Source: Palsa-1233 sp031367105 (GTDB lineage Bacteria > Gemmatimonadota > Gemmatimonadetes > Gemmatimonadales > GWC2-71-9). Taken from it: a stretch of DNA of 45,694 nucleotides. Shown here one piece after another: positions 1 through 8,500 of the stretch. The stretch covers positions 1 to 45,694 of the forward strand of contig JANLPG010000080.1 of assembly GCA_031367105.1 (NCBI GenBank), read 5' to 3'. Position 1 is the stretch's first letter. Every line of letters begins with the position of its first letter. A program made the position numbers and the translations under genes. Below the pieces are notes generated by a model. The model saw nothing but the letters and a program-made list of their open reading frames with translations, ran no database searches and was not told where the DNA came from.

Positions 1-723
1 ACCGTCAACTCGTATCACGATGGCCACGACGATTTTGCATCGCTCCTCCGCGCGGTTGGTGCAGTTGACGGCGTCCGACGGATCCGGTTCACGTCACCTT
101 ACCCCACCGACTTCACGCCGGCGGTGATCGCCGCGATGGCCACGACTGCAGCGGTGTGCGAACACGTTCACCTGCCGGTGCAGAGCGGATCGAATGCGGT
201 CCTCAAGCGGATGCTGCGTCGCTACACTCGGGAAGGTTACCTGGAGGTGGTTGCCGCACTGCGCACGGCGATTCCCGGGATCACACTGTCGACCGATATC
301 ATCGTCGGTTTCCCGGGCGAAACCGACGAGGATTTTGCGGACACCCTGGCGATGGTGCAGCAGGCGGAATTCGATGAGGCCTATACCTTCAAGTATTCGG
401 TGCGCGACGGAACGCCGGCGGTGAAGATCCCCAACCACGTCCCCGACGAGGTGGCCGCCACCCGGCTCGACCAGCTCATCGAAATGGCGCGGCGGCAGTC
501 TCGGCAGCGCAACGCGGCGAGGGTTGGGGAGATTCACGAGGCCCTGGTCGAGCGCCCCGCCAAGCGCGGCGACTTGATGCTCGCGCGCACCCGGCAGAAT
601 TTTCTCGTCCTGCTCGACCTCCCGGCGAACGCGATCGGAAGCTACCGGCAGGTCCGGCTCACCGGAACAACGGGTTCCACTTTCACGGGCGTGCCACACC
701 AGCCCGCACTGGCGGTACTATGA
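1..723 (+). CDS. miaB: tRNA-2-methylthio-N6-isopentenyladenosine-37 synthase MiaB (3' part)
   Basis: MiaB is a radical-SAM methylthiotransferase that adds a methylthio group to i6A37 of tRNAs reading UNN codons. The reading frame is open from base 1, so the N-terminal domain and the radical-SAM CxxxCxxC cluster lie upstream of the window; 240 codons remain. Visible are the family motifs RIRFTSPYPTDF, CEHVHLPVQSGS and STDIIVGFPGET of the radical-SAM barrel, then a C-terminal TRAM RNA-binding domain over roughly the last 65 residues. The VHLPVQSGS and FPGET context favours MiaB over the ribosomal RimO relative. The stop codon overlaps the ATG of the next gene (ATGA), suggesting translational coupling. 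Confidence 0.95.
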   Translation, partial: TVNSYHDGHDDFASLLRAVGAVDGVRRIRFTSPYPTDFTPAVIAAMATTAAVCEHVHLPVQSGSNAVLKRMLRRYTREGYLEVVAALRTAIPGITLSTDIIVGFPGETDEDFADTLAMVQQAEFDEAYTFKYSVRDGTPAVKIPNHVPDEVAATRLDQLIEMARRQSRQRNAARVGEIHEALVERPAKRGDLMLARTRQNFLVLLDLPANAIGSYRQVRLTGTTGSTFTGVPHQPALAVL

Positions 724-995
724 TCGTGAACGTCATGGAACAGCACGTGATCGACGCGTACGAACGGCTCAAGGCATCCGTCAAGGACTTTGAGGTGACG
801 CCGCGGCACCGCGAGGATGTGGTCGTCTACGCGCTCAATCGCCTCCCGCCCAAGTACGTCGTCTCGAATGCCGGCAAGGCCGTGACCGAGGCCGCGCTCG
901 ATGCCCCGCAGCACCGCACCGCCATCGAGGTGCAGGTCTTCGAGGCGTTGCGGCAAGTGGCGCGGGTCCCCCGCAACGATCGCCCGAAAGAGTAG
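720..995 (+). CDS. ComFB-like protein
   Basis: This 91-aa protein matches the ComFB family: an N-terminal NVMEQHVIDAYERL helix followed by the hallmark DVVVYALNRLPPKYVVSNAG. ComFB was named from a Bacillus competence operon, and cyanobacterial relatives have been reported to bind c-di-GMP. Those roles are family knowledge and not shown here. The family's usual cysteines between the two motifs are absent; this protein has no cysteine at all. It starts inside the miaB stop (ATGA), and its TAG stop shares a base with the GTG start of comEC. It is therefore translated between a tRNA-modification enzyme and the DNA-uptake channel. The position beside comEC supports a competence-related or second-messenger role, but this is inference. 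Confidence 0.8.
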   Translation: MIVNVMEQHVIDAYERLKASVKDFEVTPRHREDVVVYALNRLPPKYVVSNAGKAVTEAALDAPQHRTAIEVQVFEALRQVARVPRNDRPKE

Positions 996-3352
996 TGCAG
1001 GCACCGCCTGGCGCGGTCTTGCTGGCAGTCGCATATGGGGCCGGTCTGATGACCGGCCTTTTGCATTTTCCGGACCCGGTGATCGCGACGACGACCCTGC
1101 TCGCGGCGGCGTGGGTGCTACGTCGGTCTGCCGCTGCCGGTGTGTTGCTGGCGCTCGTCGCGGGCGGTGTCGCTGGTGCGGCCGCGCGCAATGGCGCACG
1201 CGCGAGCTGTGCCGGCTCCCTGCCGCTCGGCGACCAGTTGCTGCAGTTGCGCACCATCGACCCCGGCGTCGCGGCGGGCCGCGTAGCAGTGCGGCGCTGT
1301 CGTGGCGAGGTGATGGCACGTTGGCCGACGTCGGCCCGCATTGGCTCGGGCCACGAGGTGACGGTGCGTGCTCGCTGGCTGCCGCGCACGGCTCGGCTCG
1401 GGCGCCCCGACGGACTCCTGATCGTCCGACAAGTGATCTCGCTGCGGAGCACACCCGGTCCAATCGACTCCCTCCGCACCTTACTCGCGGCCGCAAGCGC
1501 GAGTCTGTACGGCTCCCGTGCGCCGTTGGTCGATGCGCTGATCACGGGGCGACGGGGCGGCCTCGACCCCGCGCTGGTGCACGACTTCGCTGCGGCCGGC
1601 CTGGTCCATCTATTGGCGATCTCAGGGTCGCATATCGCCGTGATCGCCGGCTGGGTTCTGCTGCTGCTTCGCCTTGTGCACCTCCCCAGGCACCCGAGTG
1701 AGGCCATCGCCGTACTCTGCGCGACGGCCTACACCGCCTTTATCGGCTGGCCGCCCTCGGCCGTGCGCGCGGCGGCGCTGATGGCGCTGCTCGCCTACTG
1801 CCGCTGGCGGCAGCGGCACGTGCGCGCTGTCGCGCTGCTGGCGGCCAGCGCGATGCTGGTGCTGCTGATTGATCCCTGGGCAATCGTCGACATTGGCGCG
1901 TGGCTCTCCCTGCTCGCGCTCGCTGGTGTCAACGCCGCGACGCGCTGGAGCGACCGCGCCTTCGGTCCCGCCGGTTGGATTCGCACCCTCAGCGGCTCGC
2001 TCGGCGCGACCCTCACGACGGCGCCACTCACCGCCTTTGCATTCGGTCAGGTTGCCCCGATCGGCGTCCTCCTGAATATCGTGGCCGTCCCGCTCACTGC
2101 AATTCTCGTCCCGCTGCTCCTGCTGTCGCTGTTCCTCTGGAGCTGGTTCCCCGCCATCGCCGCATCGTTGGCCGCGTCGGGGTCGCTGCTGGTGGCAGCA
2201 CTGAGCGCGGTGGCCCGAGTGGGGGCCAATGCTCCCGGTGCTGCCACTGCCGGCAGCTCGGGGTGGCAGGCTGCTATCCCCTGGGTCGCCGCCTTGGTCG
2301 TGGCGGGTTGGTTGATCGCGGGGGGTACCACCCCTCGCGAGGCGACTCGGCGTGGTGCGTGGGCCGCCACCGCAGCCCTCTGGATCCTCCTCCTTCCCGG
2401 CGCTCGACCGATCGGCAACGTCGGGGCGGGGCGGCTGGCGTTACTTTTCGTGGATGTCGGTCAGGGCGACGCCGCGCTGATCCGGACTCCGGGCGGCCAC
2501 TGGTTTGCCGTCGACGCCGGGCCAATGGATCGAAGCGGGCTCGACGCGGGGCGACGTGTGTTGTTGCCACTGCTGGCCCGCGAGAGGGTCGCCCGCCTGG
2601 ACGGCTTCATCCTGTCGCACGCCCACCGCGACCACGTCGGGGGGGCCCGGGCAGTGGTCGAGCAGGTCGCCCTCGGTGGAGTGGTCGAGCCCGGGGAACA
2701 GTTCAGTGACAGCGCGTACGACGGCTGGCTCACCGCCCTTGCCGCACGCGGCGTTCGCTGGCACCCGGCGAGAGCCGGGACCGAATGGACCGTCGATGGC
2801 GTCCGCTTCCGGGTGCTCCATCCGCCGCTGGTGTGGCCGCGCCAGGGCGACGATCTCAACGAGGACTCGGTCGTGCTGGCAGTGTCCTATGGCGCTTTCA
2901 CGGCACTGCTGATGGGCGATGCGGGCTTCGTGGCCGAATCGGCCCTCGCCGGCAAGCTGCCCCGGGCAGACGTCCTGAAGGTGGGGCACCACGGCTCTCG
3001 GGGAGCCACCAGCGCAGCGTTTCTTCGGGCCACGCAGGCGGCTGTGGGCATCATCAGCGTCGGCAAGAACGGCTACGGTCATCCTGCTCCGGCGACGCTC
3101 GAGCGTCTTGCGGCAGCGGCTGTCCGGGTCTGGCGGACGGATCGGGACGGGAGCACCACCGTGGTGACCGACGGGAAGACGTTTGATGTTCACAGTGGCC
3201 GCACTTCGGCCAGCTTCGTTGCAAGAGCCCGTTCCGGGCCGAGGAGACGCCGTGCTCGAACGCACCAAGGTCACCACGCTGGAACGCTTCATCCTCGGAC
3301 AGGAGCGGGATCATCCCGATGCGACCGGGGAGCTGACCAACCTTCTCTATGA
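995..3352 (+). CDS. comEC: ComEC/Rec2 DNA-uptake channel with C-terminal metallo-beta-lactamase domain
   Basis: ComEC is the inner-membrane channel that takes up single-stranded DNA during natural transformation. The 785-aa product has an N-terminal membrane and OB-like region. The competence-domain core follows, with HDFAAAGLVHLLAISGSHIAVIAGW and repeated hydrophobic helices to about residue 480. A C-terminal metallo-beta-lactamase domain starts at FVDVGQGDAALI, with the metal motif HAHRDH at residues 542-547 and later GDAG and KVGHHGS. The start is GTG at 995, overlapping the preceding TAG. The last ~40 residues are Arg-rich, lie beyond the conserved domain and overlap the fbp gene by about 100 nt in another frame. 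That tail may be a non-conserved extension. Confidence 0.95.
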   Translation: MQAPPGAVLLAVAYGAGLMTGLLHFPDPVIATTTLLAAAWVLRRSAAAGVLLALVAGGVAGAAARNGARASCAGSLPLGDQLLQLRTIDPGVAAGRVAVRRCRGEVMARWPTSARIGSGHEVTVRARWLPRTARLGRPDGLLIVRQVISLRSTPGPIDSLRTLLAAASASLYGSRAPLVDALITGRRGGLDPALVHDFAAAGLVHLLAISGSHIAVIAGWVLLLLRLVHLPRHPSEAIAVLCATAYTAFIGWPPSAVRAAALMALLAYCRWRQRHVRAVALLAASAMLVLLIDPWAIVDIGAWLSLLALAGVNAATRWSDRAFGPAGWIRTLSGSLGATLTTAPLTAFAFGQVAPIGVLLNIVAVPLTAILVPLLLLSLFLWSWFPAIAASLAASGSLLVAALSAVARVGANAPGAATAGSSGWQAAIPWVAALVVAGWLIAGGTTPREATRRGAWAATAALWILLLPGARPIGNVGAGRLALLFVDVGQGDAALIRTPGGHWFAVDAGPMDRSGLDAGRRVLLPLLARERVARLDGFILSHAHRDHVGGARAVVEQVALGGVVEPGEQFSDSAYDGWLTALAARGVRWHPARAGTEWTVDGVRFRVLHPPLVWPRQGDDLNEDSVVLAVSYGAFTALLMGDAGFVAESALAGKLPRADVLKVGHHGSRGATSAAFLRATQAAVGIISVGKNGYGHPAPATLERLAAAAVRVWRTDRDGSTTVVTDGKTFDVHSGRTSASFVARARSGPRRRRARTHQGHHAGTLHPRTGAGSSRCDRGADQPSL

Positions 3353-4271
3353 CGTCGCGCTCGCTGCGAAGGTGATCGCCGCGCAGATCCGCCGCGCCGG
3401 CCTGGTGAATATCCTCGGAGCCGCCGGCACCACCAATATTCAAGATGAGGAGCAGCAGAAGCTCGACATCTTCGCCAACGAGACCTTGAAAAACGCCCTG
3501 AACCACACGGGGCGTGTCTGCGCGATGGCCTCCGAAGAGGACGAAGAACTGATTCCGATTCCCGACGGTGTCCCGGCGGGGAAGTATGCCGTGCTTTTCG
3601 ATCCCCTCGATGGCTCGGCCAACATCGACGTCAACGCCGCTGTCGGGACGATTTTCTCCATCTACCGCCGGGTCACGACCGAAGGTCCCGGTCAGCTGGT
3701 CGATGTCCTGCAGCCAGGATCGAGCATCGTGGCGGCGGGGTACGTGATGTACGGTTCCAGTGTGATGATGGTTTATTCCGCCGGTCACGGCGTGCACGGT
3801 TTCACGCTCGAGCCCACCATTGGGGAATTCCTGCTGTCGCACGAGAGCATCACGACGCCACGCACCGGCAAATACTACAGCATCAACGAGTCGAACTTCA
3901 GCCGCTGGTCGCGCGCGGTACAGCGAGCCGTCCGCGGCTTCCACGGCGACGATCCCGCGCGGCTCAAGGGGAAGAATTCGCGATATATCGGTTCGCTGGT
4001 TGCCGACTTCCATCGCAACCTGATCGGGGGTGGTGTCTTTCTTTACCCAGGCGACATCAAGAATCCCAACGGCAAGCTTCGCCTGCTGTACGAATGTGCG
4101 CCGATGGCCTTCCTCGCCGAGATGGCGGGTGGCGCAGCGACCGATGGCACCCATCGTATCCTCGACATCATCCCGACCGCGCTGCACCAGCGCTCCCCGC
4201 TCGTGATCGGTGGCGCCGACGACGTGGCGTACGTTGCCAAGGTGATCCGCGAAGTGGAGCGCGGGGCGTGA
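3252..4271 (+). CDS. fbp: fructose-1,6-bisphosphatase class 1
   Basis: Fbp hydrolyses fructose-1,6-bisphosphate to fructose-6-phosphate in gluconeogenesis. The 339-aa protein shows the class 1 hallmarks: LERTKVTTLERFI at the N-terminus, DEEQQKLD, the metal and substrate motif DPLDGSANID from residue 117, and GGAATDGTHRILD near the C-terminus. I chose GTG at 3252 because an AGGAG ribosome binding site (around 3242-3246) sits just upstream and the family N-terminus begins at this codon. In-frame TTG/ATG codons at 3183/3186 would add 23 non-conserved residues and extend further into comEC. The stop overlaps the GTG of the mutase gene (GTGA). Confidence 0.96.
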   Translation: MLERTKVTTLERFILGQERDHPDATGELTNLLYDVALAAKVIAAQIRRAGLVNILGAAGTTNIQDEEQQKLDIFANETLKNALNHTGRVCAMASEEDEELIPIPDGVPAGKYAVLFDPLDGSANIDVNAAVGTIFSIYRRVTTEGPGQLVDVLQPGSSIVAAGYVMYGSSVMMVYSAGHGVHGFTLEPTIGEFLLSHESITTPRTGKYYSINESNFSRWSRAVQRAVRGFHGDDPARLKGKNSRYIGSLVADFHRNLIGGGVFLYPGDIKNPNGKLRLLYECAPMAFLAEMAGGAATDGTHRILDIIPTALHQRSPLVIGGADDVAYVAKVIREVERGA

Positions 4272-5833
4272 GTCGATCGCTTCGGGTCGAAGGACCCCTG
4301 GTGCCGCGACCGGCCGACTGGGGCGGAGACCCGGCCCGCGACCTTGGCGAGCCAGGAGCATTTCCGTTTACCCGCGGGCCGTATGCCGAGATGTACACCA
4401 GGCGCCCCTGGACAATGCGGCAATACGCCGGCTTCGGCACCGCCTCCGCGACCAATCTCCGCTTCCGCGCACTGCTCGATGCCGGGCAGACCGGGCTGTC
4501 GACGGCGTTCGACCTGCCGACGCAGATGGGCTACGATTCGGATCATCTGATGGCCGCCGGCGAAGTCGGTCGTGTCGGCGTCGCGATTGATACGGTGGAC
4601 GACCTCCGGGCGCTGTTCGATGCCATCCCGCTCGACCGGGTCTCGACCTCGATGACCATCAACGCGACGGCGGCAATTCTGCTGGCGATGTATATCGTGG
4701 TCGGGGAAGAACAGGGGGTCGATCCGTCCGCCCTCGGCGGGACCATCCAGAACGACATTCTCAAGGAATACATCGCCCGCGGGACGTACATCTTTCCTGC
4801 CGAACCGTCCCTCCGGCTCATCACCGACATCTTCCGGTTCGTGGCCGATACCGGGATGAACTTCAATCCGATCTCGATTTCCGGCTACCATATGCGTGAG
4901 GCCGGAGCGACCGCCGTGCAGGAAGTGGCCTTCACGCTGGCCAACGCACTCGAGTATGTTCGCCGCGGGATTGCGGCAGGTGTCTCACTGGCGGCGTTCG
5001 GACCCCGGCTCTCCTTCTTCTTCGCGGCGCACAACGATCTGTTCGAGGAAGTCGCCAAGTTTCGTGCCGCACGGCGGCTCTATGCCAAGCTGATGCGGGA
5101 ACGATTCGACGCCGATGATGCTTCCGCCCGCTTGCGCTTCCACACCCAGACCGGCGGAGTCACACTCCAGGCGCAGCAGCCGCTCAACAACGTCGTACGC
5201 GTCACGGTGCAGGGGCTGGCGGCGGTACTCGGCGGGACCCAGTCGCTCCACACGAACGGCTACGACGAAGCGCTGGCGCTCCCCACCGAGGCCTCGGCCA
5301 CCCTGGCGCTGCGGACGCAGCAAATGCTGGCGTTCGAGAGCGGGATGACCCACGTTGTCGACCCACTCGCTGGAAGCTGGTATGTCGAGGCGCTCACCGA
5401 CCGGATCGAGGCTGAGGCGCGCGCGCTGATCGAGGCGATCGATGCCCTGGGGGGCGCGGCCGCAGCCGTGGAGCAGGAGTATTTCCAGCGCGCGATCGCC
5501 GAGAGTGCCTGGGCGATCCAGCAGGCACAGGAATCCGGTGAACTCACCGTCGTCGGCGTCAATCGCTTCACCGATGGCAGCCCGCTGCCAGTGATCCCCG
5601 CCCCCGACTTCGGCGCGCTGGAACGGGAGCAGCAATCCCGACTCGCCGCCACCAAAACCGCGCGGGATCCATCTGCGGTGGCTGCTGCATTGGCGGAGGT
5701 GCGTCGGGTCGCCGCCACCGATGACTCGATGATGCCACCAATCATCGCGGCGGTCCGGGTCCGGGCGTCGCTCGGGGAGATCAGCGACGCGCTGCGCACA
5801 GTATGGGGTGTGTACCGCGGCGGCCACGGCTGA
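4268..5833 (+). CDS. mcmA1: methylmalonyl-CoA mutase, catalytic (large) subunit without B12-binding domain
   Basis: The enzyme interconverts methylmalonyl-CoA and succinyl-CoA using adenosylcobalamin. The 521-aa product contains the TIM-barrel motifs WTMRQYAGFGTA, STAFDLPTQMGYDSDH, STSMTINATAAILLAMY, TIQNDILKEYIARGTYIFP and QTGGVTLQAQQP. Tyr53 in RQYAG and the Arg before GTYIFP are the pair typical of methylmalonyl-CoA specificity; isobutyryl- and hydroxyisobutyryl-CoA mutases differ there. The protein ends after the barrel, so the cobalamin-binding domain must be encoded separately, as in two-subunit mutases, and is not in this window. The start is GTG at 4268 overlapping the fbp stop; the open frame extends upstream but lacks family similarity. 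The N-terminus is somewhat short for the family. Confidence 0.92.
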   Translation: MSRSLRVEGPLVPRPADWGGDPARDLGEPGAFPFTRGPYAEMYTRRPWTMRQYAGFGTASATNLRFRALLDAGQTGLSTAFDLPTQMGYDSDHLMAAGEVGRVGVAIDTVDDLRALFDAIPLDRVSTSMTINATAAILLAMYIVVGEEQGVDPSALGGTIQNDILKEYIARGTYIFPAEPSLRLITDIFRFVADTGMNFNPISISGYHMREAGATAVQEVAFTLANALEYVRRGIAAGVSLAAFGPRLSFFFAAHNDLFEEVAKFRAARRLYAKLMRERFDADDASARLRFHTQTGGVTLQAQQPLNNVVRVTVQGLAAVLGGTQSLHTNGYDEALALPTEASATLALRTQQMLAFESGMTHVVDPLAGSWYVEALTDRIEAEARALIEAIDALGGAAAAVEQEYFQRAIAESAWAIQQAQESGELTVVGVNRFTDGSPLPVIPAPDFGALEREQQSRLAATKTARDPSAVAAALAEVRRVAATDDSMMPPIIAAVRVRASLGEISDALRTVWGVYRGGHG

Positions 5834-6480
5834 TGGCCGCTGAATACCGGTCACTCGTGGTCGATCGTCACGCCCGGATCGGCATCGTCGGCGATCTCAC
5901 CAATGCCACTGAAGCGTGGCTCATCCTGCACGGTTACGGGATGCTTGCCCAGGGGATCCTGCACTGGTTCCGTGCCGCGGAGCGTCCCGGGCGGGTGCTG
6001 ATCGCCCCCGAGGCACTCTCCCGGTTTTACGCCGAGGAGAAGGGAATCCGGCGGGTCGGCGCCTCCTGGATGACCCGGGAGGATCGCGAGAACGATCTCG
6101 CTGACCAGCAGGCGTACCTCGATCGGGTCGTGAGGGAGTTCGTCGGTGTGATCCCCCGGCTCGAGCTCCACGGCTTTTCTCAGGGAGTCGCAGCCGGTGC
6201 GCGCTGGGTCATCCGAGGCGTGCGCCCCGTGGCGCGTCTGGTGTGCTGGGGTGGCACCGTCCCACACGAGATTGACCCTGCCGCCCTCGGCCAGCTTCTG
6301 GGAGGCAATCCGGTGCACTTCGCGGTCGGTGAACGCGACCACTGGGTGGCGCCCACCTTGGTCGAAGCCGACGCCGCCCGCCTGCGCGAGGGCGGCTGCC
6401 CAACGGTCGTTCATCATTTCGTCGGCGGTCACCGTGTGGATAACGGTGTTTTGGAGCTTTTGGAGGCCGCCGCGGGCTGA
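5833..6480 (+). CDS. alpha/beta hydrolase, phospholipase/carboxylesterase-like
   Basis: This 215-aa cytoplasmic protein has an alpha/beta-hydrolase fold: ILHGYG near the N-terminus (oxyanion region), nucleophile elbow GFSQG, an acid-containing segment VGERDHWV and a C-terminal catalytic His in VGGHRVDN. The order and spacing resemble the phospholipase/carboxylesterase (YpfH-like) group. The substrate is unknown. The ATG shares its A with the mutase stop codon (TGATG), so the two are probably co-translated. About 70 nt separate it from the FmdB gene, the first real gap in the window. Confidence 0.8.
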   Translation: MAAEYRSLVVDRHARIGIVGDLTNATEAWLILHGYGMLAQGILHWFRAAERPGRVLIAPEALSRFYAEEKGIRRVGASWMTREDRENDLADQQAYLDRVVREFVGVIPRLELHGFSQGVAAGARWVIRGVRPVARLVCWGGTVPHEIDPAALGQLLGGNPVHFAVGERDHWVAPTLVEADAARLREGGCPTVVHHFVGGHRVDNGVLELLEAAAG

Positions 6481-6553
6481 TCCCGGCTTTCTTGCTGGCT
6501 GGGGGGAGCGGTCTTAAGCTTCGGTGCAGCTTTCAGTTACGCCAAGGTGGGGT

Positions 6554-6865
6554 ATGCCGACGTACGAGTATGAATGTAGTAACGGACACCGGTTCGACCG
6601 GGTGCAGAAGATGGCCGACAAGCCGGTTGCCAAGTGCCCCGAGTGCGGTGCCAAGGCATCGCGGAAGATTTCCGGTGGCCAGGGGCTGATCTTCAAGGGT
6701 TCCGGCTTCTACATCACCGATTACGGAAAGGATGGGAAAGGCGCACGCAAGGAGAGCGACGCCGCGCCGAAGCCGGACGCACCCGCCGTGAAGCCGGATA
6801 CCGCTCCTGCCGCGGTGGCCCCGATCCCGAAAAAGAAGGCTTCAGGATCGGCGGAGCCGGCGTGA
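6554..6865 (+). CDS. FmdB-type zinc ribbon protein
   Basis: This 103-aa protein opens with the FmdB/CxxC zinc-ribbon signature MPTYEYECSNGHRFD and has a second pair CPECG. The first half-site is Cys...His (CSNGH) and not CxxC, a common variant. A glycine-rich GSGFYITDYGK stretch follows, then a low-complexity Ala/Pro/Lys tail of about 40 residues. The family has no settled role. The ATG at 6554 is preceded by AAGGTGGGG and matches the family start; upstream in-frame codons do not. The stop overlaps the argS GTG (GTGA). Confidence 0.88.
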   Translation: MPTYEYECSNGHRFDRVQKMADKPVAKCPECGAKASRKISGGQGLIFKGSGFYITDYGKDGKGARKESDAAPKPDAPAVKPDTAPAAVAPIPKKKASGSAEPA

Positions 6866-8496
6866 GCGAAGTGCTGCGGGGCGAGTTGGCTCGCATCGCC
6901 ACGACGTTGGGCGGTGCCGATCTCGAGTTTACCCTCGAGCGGCCCCGCGACCCGAGCCACGGCGACCTCTCCACCAATCTCGCGATGCAGTTGGCCAAAC
7001 GGGAGCGGAGCAATCCGCGCGCGATGGCCGAGCGCATTCTGGCTGCCCTTTCGCTCCCCGCGACCGTCGTCAGGGAAAGCAGTATCGCCGGGCCCGGTTT
7101 CATCAATTTCCGTCTCGCGGCCGACACGCTTGCCGCCGAGCACGCGCGGGTGCTCGCAGAGGGGCTCCGATATGGGCGTTCCTCCGTGGCGACAGGGCAG
7201 CGAGTGAATGTCGAGTTCGTTTCCGCGAATCCCACCGGCCCGCTGCACGTGGGGCACGGTCGCGGTGCAGCGCAGGGGGATGGGATCGCCGCCTTGCTCG
7301 AGTGGACCGGCCACACGGTGACTCGGGAGTTCTACATCAACGATGCCGGAGTCCAGATCGGCCGCCTCGCAGAATCGTTGTGGGCGCGCGTCCAGCAGGC
7401 CGCGGGGCGGCAAGCCACGGTTCCCGAGGGCGGCTATCACGGCGAATACCTTGTGGAGGCAGCGGCGTCGCTGCTGGCCACCGAGGGCAGCGACTTCGCC
7501 GATCTCGCCGTTGCCGAAGGGGTCGCGCGCTGTCGGTCGGCGGTGCTGCGCAGCCAGCGCGCCGAACAGGACGAGACGCTCGCGACGTTCGGCGTCCACT
7601 TCGATGTGATGTCGTCGGAAGCAGCCATTTATGCCAGTGGCAAGATCGACGCCCTGCTGCTTCGCCTGCGGGAAGCGGATCTTTCTTACGAGCAGGACGG
7701 GGCGCTCTGGCTGCGGACGTCATCGTTTGGCGACGAGAAGGATCGCGTGCTGCGGAAGCAGGACGGCAGTTTCACCTACTTTGTTCCTGATATTGCCTAT
7801 CACCTCGACAAGGTTGCGCGCGGTTTCGACCACGCGATTGATGTCTGGGGTGCTGACCACCACGGGTACATCCCGCGCGTGCAGGGTGCGCTCACTGCGC
7901 TCGGCGTTCCGCCGGGCTGGCTCGAGGTGTCCCTGGTCCAGCTTGTGAAGGTCGTGCGCGGGGGCGAGGAAGTGAAAATGTCCAAGCGCTCCGGTGACTT
8001 CGTGACGCTGCGGGACCTCTACGAGGAAACCGGAGTCGATGCCGCGAGGTACTGGTTCCTGATGCGGCGTGGCGACACCCACCTCACCTTTGACATCGAG
8101 CTGGCAAAGTCCCGGACCGATGAAAATCCGGTGTTCTACGTTCAGATGGCCCACGCCAGGCTGTGTGGGCTTTTCCGCAACGCGGGGCTCGCGATGGCGA
8201 TGGTGGACGGGCCGCTGGATCTTGCCGTGCTGGCCGCGGCCGATGCCGAACTCCTGCGGGTGCTCACCGAGTTTCCGGACGTGGTCCAGCGGGCAGCGCG
8301 CGACCACGAACCGCATCGGGTCACCACCTACCTTGAGACGCTTGCGCGCCAGGTGCACGGTTGGTATCACGGCTGCCGCGTCCTGGGCGAGCCGGCACCC
8401 GTGGAGCGTGCTCGCCTGCTGCTGGCGCGTGCGGCGGCACAGGTGCTGGCCAATGGCCTCACGCTCCTTGGCATCACCTCCCCGGACCGGATCTGA
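6862..8496 (+). CDS. argS: arginyl-tRNA synthetase
   Basis: ArgS charges tRNA-Arg. The 544-aa class I synthetase has an N-terminal Arg-tRNA-synthetase additional domain (first ~85 residues) and the catalytic motif ANPTGPLHVGHG, whose HVGH (residues 129-132) is the HIGH equivalent. KMSKR is at residues 372-376, a variant some ArgS enzymes lack. A C-terminal helical DALR anticodon-binding domain begins near NPVFYVQMAHARL. Length is normal for the family. The GTG start at 6862 overlaps the FmdB stop; the frame is open further upstream but only as a shadow of the FmdB gene. Confidence 0.97.
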   Translation: MSEVLRGELARIATTLGGADLEFTLERPRDPSHGDLSTNLAMQLAKRERSNPRAMAERILAALSLPATVVRESSIAGPGFINFRLAADTLAAEHARVLAEGLRYGRSSVATGQRVNVEFVSANPTGPLHVGHGRGAAQGDGIAALLEWTGHTVTREFYINDAGVQIGRLAESLWARVQQAAGRQATVPEGGYHGEYLVEAAASLLATEGSDFADLAVAEGVARCRSAVLRSQRAEQDETLATFGVHFDVMSSEAAIYASGKIDALLLRLREADLSYEQDGALWLRTSSFGDEKDRVLRKQDGSFTYFVPDIAYHLDKVARGFDHAIDVWGADHHGYIPRVQGALTALGVPPGWLEVSLVQLVKVVRGGEEVKMSKRSGDFVTLRDLYEETGVDAARYWFLMRRGDTHLTFDIELAKSRTDENPVFYVQMAHARLCGLFRNAGLAMAMVDGPLDLAVLAAADAELLRVLTEFPDVVQRAARDHEPHRVTTYLETLARQVHGWYHGCRVLGEPAPVERARLLLARAAAQVLANGLTLLGITSPDRI

Positions 8497-8500
8497 GCTT

